From: a virus
Virus record (IMG/VR): IMGVR_UViG_3300018080_000098
Location: 285,794 to 349,793 of that record
Length of the DNA stretch: 64,000 bases
Direction: 5' to 3' (one strand)
Shown here in pieces: positions 58,468 to 64,000 of this stretch. The number at the start of each line of letters is the position of its first letter. Positions within the stretch are counted from its first letter, which is position 1. Position numbers and translations under genes: made by a program. The notes under the pieces are model-generated. The model was not told the origin of the DNA. It did not search any database and saw only the letters and a program-made list of their open reading frames with translations.

Positions 58468-58695
58468 CTACCCCTCCGGGTTGCTCCTATTACATCGACC
58501 GTTCATCGTCGAAGCCTCCCACCCCACCTCTTTGCGCTCGCGCCATTCTGCTACCGCTTTATCCACTTCGGCTTGTCGCTCCGGTGGAGGATCGGCATAG
58601 CGTTCCCTCGGTAGGATACAGTGGCACGTTGGCCCACAGCACCAACTGAATTTACACTGCTCGCAGTCATAGCGATAACGTGGTACGCGGTCCAT
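58468..58695 (-). CDS. 75-aa zinc-binding protein
   Basis: CEQCKFSWCCGPTCHC near the N-terminus: clustered Cys for one or two zinc ions. Coupled to the gene before (one base apart). Confidence 0.7.
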   Translation of the reverse strand: MDRVPRYRYDCEQCKFSWCCGPTCHCILPRERYADPPPERQAEVDKAVAEWRERKEVGWEASTMNGRCNRSNPEG

Positions 58696-58696
58696 T

Positions 58697-59179
58697 CTAC
58701 CACTCCCCCAGCCTACTTAGCTCCGTAGGATACACCCTGTCCTCCGGCAACGGGTAGTCCTCGTCCGACACGAACACGTAGCCCACCAGGCTAGTGTAGG
58801 GTGGGTTCCTGTCGTGGCTCCCGTCGTCCACCCACACTTCGTACAGTAGTACCTGCGGGTAGTCTTTCAACGGGCGCCGGGTCCTCGGCAGCACCACGTC
58901 GCCGCGTTCACTCTTGGGCTTGTCTAGTGGTCTGCTGTCCAACTCTAAGTCCAGGTCCCGAATGGTCCAGCCCTTGCCGTCGAACGCTCGCAGGTCCGTG
59001 GAAAATACACGAGCCACCCGGGGCGCCACGAGCGTAGGCTTTGTCACCGTGACCCGAGTAGGCAAGTACAGGTCCACAGGTAGCCGCATGAAAAACTGCG
59101 ACACCTTGGGGCACTGGAATTCCTCCAAGGGAATAAACTCTCCCAGCGTCACCGTGGGTTTGGGGTTGGGCTTCGGCAC
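58697..59179 (-). CDS. 160-aa protein, mostly beta
   Basis: VSQFFMRLPVDLYLPTRVTV, then GWTIRDLDLELDSRPLD and LLYEVWVDDGSHDRNPPYTS. No family recognised. Lies between the bL12 homologue and the zinc protein in one operon. Confidence 0.72.
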   Translation of the reverse strand: MPKPNPKPTVTLGEFIPLEEFQCPKVSQFFMRLPVDLYLPTRVTVTKPTLVAPRVARVFSTDLRAFDGKGWTIRDLDLELDSRPLDKPKSERGDVVLPRTRRPLKDYPQVLLYEVWVDDGSHDRNPPYTSLVGYVFVSDEDYPLPEDRVYPTELSRLGEW

Positions 59180-59189
59180 CGGCTACTCC

Positions 59190-59591
59190 TTATTTCAGTT
59201 CCGCCGTGGCACCCACGTTCTTGAGCGCCTTGACCAGCGCCAGCTTGCGACCACCCGAGAGCTTCTGGGTTCCCCGGAATTTGTTGTCCAGCTTTACCGG
59301 GGTACGTTCGGACAACTCCTTCGCCTCCTTCAGCCCAATCTCCAGGTGCTCACGCAGCGCCTTGATTACCTGGATTTTCTGTTGTCCGTGGTTTACCAGG
59401 ACAAGGCTTCCCATGATGGCGTTCTCTGCACCCTCCGGGTCCTTCACTGCTTCCGTGAACAGATGCAATACACAACGGCTCACCGTGATACCGTACATGT
59501 GATTCAGCGTACCTACCACCGCCATCGCTTCGCGCGGGGTTAGCGTGCTCAGTCCCTCGGCCAGCAGAGAAATCTTTTCCTTGTTTCGCAT
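59190..59591 (-). CDS. ribosomal protein bL12 homologue, copy 1
   Basis: 133 residues. The C-terminal half KIQVIKALREHLEIGLKEAK then ALVKALKNVGATAELK lines up with the bL12 C-terminal domain ([20 protein letters not shown] ... EEAGAEVEVK in E. coli), which contacts translational GTPases. The N-terminus (ISLLAEGLSTLTPREAMAVV, LNHMYGIT) fits the bL12 dimerisation domain. The hinge is longer than usual. It may replace host bL12 on ribosomes (inference). First gene of its operon. Confidence 0.85.
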   Translation of the reverse strand: MRNKEKISLLAEGLSTLTPREAMAVVGTLNHMYGITVSRCVLHLFTEAVKDPEGAENAIMGSLVLVNHGQQKIQVIKALREHLEIGLKEAKELSERTPVKLDNKFRGTQKLSGGRKLALVKALKNVGATAELK

Positions 59592-59610
59592 TGTCTTTAG
59601 CTCCTGTGCG

Positions 59611-59660
59611 TTTTTCCGTCCGACGCAATCAAAAATATCAAACGCTCATTACGTTGTCAA
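59611..59660 (-). promoter_or_regulatory. promoter and box for the bL12 copy 1 operon
   Basis: -35 TTGACA, 17-bp spacer, -10 TATTTT, box CGTCGGACGGAAA. Confidence 0.82.
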
Positions 59661-59739
59661 GAAAAAAAAATCGGCGCGCGGCTTCGCCTTCACTAGCTAG
59701 TTATTATCTAGCATCACACCCACACAGGAGAACTCCCTT

Positions 59740-59989
59740 ATGCCTGCAAAAACGAATTAAAGTCAACGGGCAGACCTACATAGCTGCGGACGCCTACAGC
59801 CAGCAACTACTAGGAAACATCAAACAGACTATCAAGGAAGCACTCGACGCCTTCACTCTCTACAACGGGTATGCCTACGGGGCTCGAGCAGAGGAGCTAG
59901 ACGCAGGCCTTCGACAAGACCTGGAAGAAACCGAAAGCAACCTGCGCAATAAGCTAGACGCCCTCAAGAATCTCGCGGCTAGACTGTAG
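59740..59989 (+). pseudogene. tagged small gene with one-base shift
   Basis: ATG 59740 after ACAGGAG reads MPAKTN then stop. Removing one A from the five-A run (59748-59752) gives MPAKRIKVNGQTYIAADAYS and an open frame to 59989, the same form as MPAKHIQVNGHKYQLV at 63146. The sequence upstream also matches that gene. Either a sequencing error, a frameshift mutation or +1 frameshifting. Confidence 0.65.
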
Positions 59990-60013
59990 CCCTACCCCTT
60001 CCCCACGTTGTTC

Positions 60014-60138
60014 GGTTTAACCGTTCGTCCGGCTGCGCCGCGCTGCGTCGGGCAGCCTTTAGACTATCCAAACCCACAGGGAATATTTTTCACGCTGCCC
60101 AGCAGACAGACTAAAGGGAATTTTGTATAGAGAGAAGC
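60014..60138. repeat. long intergenic repeat, copy 4
   Basis: Same plan: GGTTTAACC, GGCTGCGCCGCGCTGCGTCG hairpin, CTTTAGACTATCC, CAGACTAAAGG, TTTTGTATAGAGAGAA. Here the last word is also the coding 3' end of the minus-strand gene (LLSIQNSL). Confidence 0.75.
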
Positions 60139-60347
60139 TGGTCTACCAACCTCTTCCAGTTCTCTATCCATTCTTTTTGTTCTTGCAGACATTCCTGACA
60201 GCGGTCCGTTTGGTCTATTTTCCCTCGACACAAAGGCTCACCGCACCTTGTTCCTCCGAGCAACTCAGGCAAAAATACCAGACGCCCAGCCTCGGGGACA
60301 AAGTCTTCGTACTTGAACCGCAGGTCCCTACCCCTTCTCCAGCCCAT
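60111..60347 (-). CDS. 78-aa protein with Cys pair
   Basis: ATG 60347 overlaps the previous stop by 20 bases. FKYEDFVPEAGRLVFLPELL, GTRCGEPLCRGK and CQECLQEQKEW suggest one zinc site. The final codons lie inside intergenic repeat copy 4. Confidence 0.6.
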   Translation of the reverse strand: MGWRRGRDLRFKYEDFVPEAGRLVFLPELLGGTRCGEPLCRGKIDQTDRCQECLQEQKEWIENWKRLVDQLLSIQNSL

Positions 60348-60597
60348 CGAGCAGCTTGTCCAGCACCACGTCGTGCATGAGCTTGCGGCGGATAGTGTAC
60401 CCCGAATCAAAACGAGTGTCCGCAAACTCTACCATGTTCACCATGCCCATGAACAACACCACGAAATCCTCGGTGGACATGCGCCGCAATACCCGGTCCA
60501 CGTACCAGTCCAGCCCGTAGTGGGAACTCTTCCCGTAACGCTCCTCGTCCTGAGCTTTGTCCTTCCGAGCCTGCTCTATGACTTCGCGGATAGTCAT
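60328..60597 (-). CDS. 89-aa helical protein
   Basis: MTIREVIEQARKDKAQDEER, then DFVVLFMGMVNMVEFADTRF and a Leu-rich end. Unknown. Confidence 0.72.
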   Translation of the reverse strand: MTIREVIEQARKDKAQDEERYGKSSHYGLDWYVDRVLRRMSTEDFVVLFMGMVNMVEFADTRFDSGYTIRRKLMHDVVLDKLLDGLEKG

Positions 60598-60609
60598 GGT
60601 TCCTACCTG

Positions 60610-60828
60610 CTACTCCTGCACGTGAAGACTACCCGCGAGCATCCCCCACAATTCGTCCAGCGTGACACCGGACTCCAAGATGTACTCCACTTGTTCGGTA
60701 AGCCCACCGTTGTTGATGGCGCTCGCTTCACCGGCTTTCAGGTCGTGGACAATCTCGTCCAGGTCCACAGACTCGCACCCGTCTGCCTCCAGCAGCTTGA
60801 CCACCCGGTCCAACTCTTTCGCGTCCAT
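60610..60828 (-). CDS. 72-aa helical acidic protein
   Basis: MDAKELDRVVKLLEADGCES and GVTLDELWGMLAGSLHVQE. Unknown; second gene of the operon. Confidence 0.72.
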   Translation of the reverse strand: MDAKELDRVVKLLEADGCESVDLDEIVHDLKAGEASAINNGGLTEQVEYILESGVTLDELWGMLAGSLHVQE

Positions 60829-60831
60829 GAC

Positions 60832-60996
60832 TTACTCCTGCTCCTTTTTCTTTTGGAGCCCCACCCCTCCACACTTCGTGCAGCGGTCCACACCCTCCGG
60901 GTCTTTCAGACTCGAACCGTACCCGTCGCAGTGATCACAGAATTCGTACCCGTGAGCCTCGGGGTTCATCATTACGTCGAAGTCCAGAACTTTCAT
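60832..60996 (-). CDS. 54-aa DnaJ-type zinc protein
   Basis: CDHCDGYG and CTKCGGVG 18 residues apart: the classic CxxCxGxG zinc pair. ATG 60996. First gene of the operon. Confidence 0.75.
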   Translation of the reverse strand: MKVLDFDVMMNPEAHGYEFCDHCDGYGSSLKDPEGVDRCTKCGGVGLQKKKEQE

Positions 60997-61029
60997 TTCC
61001 GTCTCTCCGTTTCGCAATTCGTGCGATCG

Positions 61030-61058
61030 AAAATATCAAACGCGCTTTACGCCGTCAA
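61030..61058 (-). promoter_or_regulatory. promoter lacking the operator box
   Basis: -35 TTGACG, 17-bp spacer, -10 TATTTT. The following bases (CGATCGCACGAATTG) contain no CGTCGGACG. Confidence 0.7.
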
Positions 61059-61077
61059 GAAAAAATTTCGCAAGCAG

Positions 61078-61518
61078 CTAAAAGTCGTGAACGTCCCCAC
61101 ACTCCGGACACGCCGCGCAAACCTCCGCACACACTATCCCGGTGTCCGGGTCGCAGTAGGGCAGCACTGTGTGCGCCGCTCCGCAACACTCGAACTCTCG
61201 ATACAACTCCGGTCCAGGTTCCGGGACCTCCCCGTAGCTGAACACAAACTGAGGGTTCACCACCGCGTACTCCCGACTGCCCCCGTCCTTCACCGAAGCG
61301 TGGGAACGGAAAGACTTGAGCGGACTCACCACCAACCGGCGTACCGTCCGGTTATACTCCCCCTCCTCGATCAGTGCCACGCGAGGTAAACTCGTCTCAC
61401 GCTCGTACCCCAGAACACACTCCCGACTGTACCCGTGAATAGTCGCGTGCCCATCCTCCCCCACCGTGAACGCTACCGTCCACACCGAATCAATCAGCCT
61501 CTTCGTTGCGTACCGCAT
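61078..61518 (-). CDS. 146-aa zinc-ribbon protein
   Basis: The C-terminal CCGAAHTVLPYCDPDTGIVC then CPECGDVHDF hold several Cys. The N-terminal half is beta-rich (SVWTVAFTVGEDGHATIHGY). Second gene after bL12 copy 2. Confidence 0.75.
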   Translation of the reverse strand: MRYATKRLIDSVWTVAFTVGEDGHATIHGYSRECVLGYERETSLPRVALIEEGEYNRTVRRLVVSPLKSFRSHASVKDGGSREYAVVNPQFVFSYGEVPEPGPELYREFECCGAAHTVLPYCDPDTGIVCAEVCAACPECGDVHDF

Positions 61519-61528
61519 CCGTCTCTCC

Positions 61529-61930
61529 TTACCTGAACTCCACCACCGCTCCTACACCCCGAAGCGCCTGCGCCAAAGCCAGCTTCCGCCGACCCGTCAA
61601 CTTCTCCCGATTCCGGTACTTGTTCCCCAGTACCACAGGGACCGCCTCCGACAAGTCCTTGGCTTCCTTCAGCCCGATCTCCAGATGCTCCCGCAGCACC
61701 TTGATCACCTGGATCTTCCGCTCCCCATACCCCACCAGCATCAGCTTCCCCACTACCGCCTCCGCTGACCCCTCCGGATCCTGCGCAGCCTCCCCCAGCA
61801 GATGCACCACACAACGACTCACCGTGAGCCCATACGTGTGGTTCATCGTTCCCACCACAGCCATCGCCTCGCGAGGCGTCAACGTGCTCAACGCCTCCGC
61901 CAACAAAGAAATCTTTTCGTGGTTACGCAT
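61529..61930 (-). CDS. ribosomal protein bL12 homologue, copy 2
   Basis: 133 residues, close to copy 1: MRNHEKISLLAEALSTLTPR, KIQVIKVLREHLEIGLKEAK and ALAQALRGVGAVVEFR. Same hinge length. Arose by duplication about 2.3 kb away, each with its own regulated promoter. Confidence 0.85.
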   Translation of the reverse strand: MRNHEKISLLAEALSTLTPREAMAVVGTMNHTYGLTVSRCVVHLLGEAAQDPEGSAEAVVGKLMLVGYGERKIQVIKVLREHLEIGLKEAKDLSEAVPVVLGNKYRNREKLTGRRKLALAQALRGVGAVVEFR

Positions 61931-61947
61931 CGCTCTAGCTCCTGTTG

Positions 61948-61995
61948 TTTCCGTCCGACGCGATCAAAAATATCAAATCAACTTGACGCTGTCAA
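61948..61995 (-). promoter_or_regulatory. promoter and box for bL12 copy 2
   Basis: -35 TTGACA, 17-bp spacer, -10 TATTTT, box CGTCGGACGGAAAC. Confidence 0.85.
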
Positions 61996-62011
61996 GAAAA
62001 AATTTCGGCGG

Positions 62012-62533
62012 CTACTTCTCTTCTTTCCTTAACCGCAACACACCTTCTCCACCCGGGTCTACGCCCGCAGTGACACTCACCACAGACTCCACCCCTACCG
62101 TGTCCCCGTCCCAATACTCACAGTTGTCCGCGTGAGCTACCAGCGTAGCCCGAGTATCCTTGTCGAGAATATCCTGCACGCTATCAGCTTCCACGTAGAA
62201 CTCGACTTCCTCGACCACCGTCCGCTGCATCTTGACCAAGTAGACCTTGCGCTTGTCGTACTCCGTCCCGTCCGCGCAGACTACTTTCTCCAGAGTCTTC
62301 GACGTGCCTGCCCCTATCAGCTGCACCCCAACCTCCGGATTGTCCGCGTGTACCGAAATAGCAGACCCCTCCCGACCCGCTATCCTCTGTGCCAAACTGC
62401 GCGCAGTCTCCAGAGCTTCCACATGGGTAGGGATACTATCCTCGTACAGTTGCCACTCAGGCTTGTACGCTCGGTAAATACCCACCACCCAAAAAGACCC
62501 TCGGTGTTTTACGTGAACTTCCACAGCAGCCAT
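62012..62533 (-). CDS. 173-aa protein of unknown function
   Basis: MAAVEVHVKHRGSFWVVGIY, helical LEEALETARSLAQR-type stretch, then VVEEVEFYVEADSVQDILDK and VVSVTAGVDP. The last part resembles the small phage beta-alpha domain with EFxVEADSxxxA. Coupled to the gene before it. Confidence 0.75.
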   Translation of the reverse strand: MAAVEVHVKHRGSFWVVGIYRAYKPEWQLYEDSIPTHVEALETARSLAQRIAGREGSAISVHADNPEVGVQLIGAGTSKTLEKVVCADGTEYDKRKVYLVKMQRTVVEEVEFYVEADSVQDILDKDTRATLVAHADNCEYWDGDTVGVESVVSVTAGVDPGGEGVLRLRKEEK

Positions 62534-62542
62534 TGGCTTCTC

Positions 62543-62995
62543 CTACGCCCAAAGACTCTTGAGCTTCGTCTTCCGCGCCCGCAGGTACACCCCCCGCCCC
62601 ATGGCGAACCCGGAATAAATATCTCCCTCGAACTCGAAGCGAAGGTAGGTCCGCTCGCCCCCGAAGTTGTCGCGGCACTCGTTCAGAATGTTCACCCTGG
62701 CCGACAGTACCCCACCGGGCCAGTTGGTCACACTCTTCCCGTCACTCGACAGGTAAGCGAACACCCTACCCGTCTCCTGAATGTGAGCCTTCTCTCTTTC
62801 CGTTGCACACTCGTAGCAGAACGTCTCCCCCGTCTCCGGGTTCTCCCCGTACCCCGTGGTCATCGGCATACCGTGGGGATGCAGATGTCTCGGTGCGCTC
62901 GGCTTGTGTCCGCAGTCCAGCTTCCGCGCGTAGTACGCATCGGCAAAGTTCTGCGCGAACAGGCTACGTCTCTCTTCTTCACTCGTGTTGTGCAT
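62543..62995 (-). CDS. 150-aa phage protein (GYG-FCYEC-WPG type)
   Basis: ATG 62995. HGMPMTTGYGENPETGETFC, CYECATEREKAHI, then FAYLSSDGKSVTNWPGGVLS and YLRFEFEGDIYSGFAMGRGV. The order of zinc pair, YLSxD and NWPG is one I know from many phages; function unknown. Confidence 0.8.
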   Translation of the reverse strand: MHNTSEEERRSLFAQNFADAYYARKLDCGHKPSAPRHLHPHGMPMTTGYGENPETGETFCYECATEREKAHIQETGRVFAYLSSDGKSVTNWPGGVLSARVNILNECRDNFGGERTYLRFEFEGDIYSGFAMGRGVYLRARKTKLKSLWA

Positions 62996-63010
62996 TTTCT
63001 CGCTCCACTG

Positions 63011-63057
63011 TTTCCGTCCAACAAATCGAATATAAATCGCCGCGCCGCGTTTGTCAA
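63011..63057 (-). promoter_or_regulatory. promoter and variant box for the 62995 operon
   Basis: -35 TTGACA, 17-bp spacer, -10 TATATT, box TGTTGGACGGAAAC. Confidence 0.82.
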
Positions 63058-63145
63058 TCAAATATTTTTCACGCACCGATTTTTTGCGGCTCACCTTCCC
63101 TAGATAGTTATTCTCTAGCATCGTACACCAACAGGAGCATTTATC

Positions 63146-63409
63146 ATGCCTGCGAAACATATTCAGGTCAACGGCCACAAGTATCAACTCGTTACCGCAG
63201 ACCAGGACGAGCTAAACGCACTGCGCCAGCAATTAGAGCGCCACAAAAAACAGGCGAAAGAAATGTTCTTCGCCCTCGGCTACATCATATCGTGGATAGT
63301 AAAAGACGAGGTCGCCCCCAAGGTAGGAGAAGAAGTAGCGAAGGATATAAGGAGTAGGCTGGAGAGTATCAGAAACAACCTACGTTCATTAGGGTGGCCG
63401 TCCGGATAA
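63146..63409 (+). CDS. 87-aa protein with N-terminal tag
   Basis: ACAGGAG precedes ATG 63146. MPAKHIQVNGHKYQLVTADQ carries the tag of the 1-8.7 kb genes, followed by one long helix (LNALRQQLERHKKQAKEMFF). One of only two plus-strand genes in this module; the other is its frameshifted relative at 59740. Both follow TAGTTATT(A/C)TCTAGCATC. Confidence 0.78.
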   Translation: MPAKHIQVNGHKYQLVTADQDELNALRQQLERHKKQAKEMFFALGYIISWIVKDEVAPKVGEEVAKDIRSRLESIRNNLRSLGWPSG

Positions 63410-63462
63410 CCCCTCAAGCTCCATCCCTACCCCCTGAGCGTACACCCACCTCCCCGTCGTTC

Positions 63463-63598
63463 GGTTTAACCATTCGTCCCGCTGCGCCGCGGCGCATCGA
63501 AGCAGCTCACCAACCCTTTAGACTATCCAGATGCGACAACAATATTTTTGAAGGTGCGAAGCGGTTAGACTATCCACAATTTTGTATAGAGAGAACCT
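63463..63598. repeat. long intergenic repeat, copy 5
   Basis: GGTTTAACC, GCTGCGCCGCGGCGCATCGA hairpin region, CTTTAGACTATCCAGA, a second TTAGACTATCCA in direct orientation, TTTTGTATAGAGAGAAC. Confidence 0.72.
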
Positions 63599-63601
63599 AC
63601 C

Positions 63602-64000
63602 CTACCCACACTCAGGACACTCATCACCGTGCGTCAGAAGCGCCCCGCACTCAGCGCAAGCCGGAACTTCGATTACGTGATCCTTCAGCCACTGAGCCGC
63701 TAGGTCGATAAAGGCTTTGTACTCCTTCAGCTCCTCTTCAGAGTAGCCGTGAGACTCCCCGATCTCCCGGTAGTTCTTCAGCCAATACTCCACCGTATGT
63801 ACCTCACACCCCACGGCAATCTTGTCCGCGGCGGCTGTAGTCAGGAAATACCGAGAGCCCTGGATTTGCAGCGGCGAAATTTCCCAAGCACTCCCGTACA
63901 CCCGAGCATCCCCGTACACCCGAGCATCCCCGTACACCCGAGCATCCCCGTACACCCGAGCATCCCCGTACACCCGAGCATCCCCGTACACCCGAGCATC
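63602..64000 (-). CDS. VYGDAR-repeat protein, 5' end outside window
   Basis: At least six VYGDAR hexapeptides, then a 90-residue tail (WEISPLQIQGSRYFLTTAAA, a helical part) and a C-terminal zinc pair (CAECGALLTHGDECPECG). Hexapeptide repeats form left-handed beta-helices. I know this repeat-plus-tail build from large phages; function unknown. The true start lies beyond 64000. Confidence 0.8.
   Translation of the reverse strand, partial: DARVYGDARVYGDARVYGDARVYGDARVYGDARVYGSAWEISPLQIQGSRYFLTTAAADKIAVGCEVHTVEYWLKNYREIGESHGYSEEELKEYKAFIDLAAQWLKDHVIEVPACAECGALLTHGDECPECG
63893..64000 (-). repeat. 18-bp tandem repeat, six units to the window edge
   Basis: Unit CCCGTACACCCGAGCATC on the plus strand, essentially identical in all six copies, encoding VYGDAR on the minus strand. 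Near-identity at DNA level implies recent expansion. Confidence 0.9.

Larger units (their letters stand above)
43592..63471. repeat. 25 copies of palindrome TCGGTTWAACCGA
   Basis: The core GGTTWAACC begins at 43592, 44094, 44491, 45890, 46158, 46798, 47904, 48910, 49359, 50289, 51322, 52093, 52529, 53318, 53897, 54447, 55008, 55683, 55726, 56458, 56510, 58297, 58342, 60014 and 63463. The best copies extend to TCGGTTTAACCGA (6+1+6 bp). Nearly all sit between a gene's terminator hairpin and the next promoter. None was seen at 1-43 kb. Confidence 0.9.

Noticed and set aside
63893-64000. CRISPR array
   Set aside because: The 18-bp units are directly tandem with no spacers and are in frame, encoding VYGDAR.

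Overview
The window looks like part of a large tailed-phage (or phage-plasmid) genome. No terminase, major capsid, portal or polymerase gene is visible, so this is inferred from gene style: densely packed small unknown genes, overlapping stops and starts, two tRNA genes, a divergent sigma-like factor, and several families I recognise from large phages (DUF5661, proteins starting MKIRxGFVSNSSSSSF, a YVVTCGEYSDYG-type protein, VYGDAR repeats). A lipoprotein with 16 Cys-rich repeats of the DUF4215/'Myxococcus cysteine-rich repeat' kind points to a host near Myxococcota/Bradymonadota, but that is inference.

Layout. (1) 1-8.7 kb, plus strand: ten genes, most carrying one to four copies of a short motif (consensus h-x-[YFV]-x-G-x-x-Y-x-h), probably a virion or processed-protein module. 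(2) 8.86-11.4 kb, plus strand: its own sigma70-type promoter, a sigma-factor-like protein and two zinc-binding proteins. (3) 11.4-22.9 kb, minus strand: zinc-ribbon protein, TPR protein, small helical and membrane proteins, an HslV-like Ntn hydrolase, the Cys-repeat lipoprotein, an SMC/ABC-type ATPase and a winged-helix protein. (4) 23-42.6 kb, minus strand: accessory genes, including six paralogues starting MKIRxGFVSNSSSSSF, a metallo-beta-lactamase-fold hydrolase, a radical SAM/SPASM enzyme and a pyruvoyl-dependent arginine decarboxylase. Many genes here share the leader GGCAACGCAAGGA. (5) 42.6-43.6 kb: gene-poor, with about ten TGGAACA repeats (iteron-like) beside an AT-rich stretch, a candidate replication origin. 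(6) 43.6-64 kb, almost all minus strand: about 20 small transcription units, nearly all with a -35/-10 promoter (16-18 bp spacer). Most carry a palindromic box CGTCSGACG just after the -10, and most are separated by a hairpin and a palindrome TCGGTTWAACCGA (25 copies, none seen elsewhere in the window). This part holds tRNA-His, tRNA-Tyr, several structured RNAs and two ribosomal protein bL12 homologues.

How it may work together (inference): the right-hand module resembles an early, host-takeover region under one regulator acting at every promoter. The middle module uses a second leader class. The left module may be transcribed with the phage sigma-like factor. bL12 homologues, tRNAs and an arginine decarboxylase suggest tuning of host translation and polyamine supply.

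Two small genes (33.4-33.7 kb and 59.74-59.99 kb) need a one-base shift at a homopolymer to read correctly, so homopolymer sequencing errors should be considered throughout.
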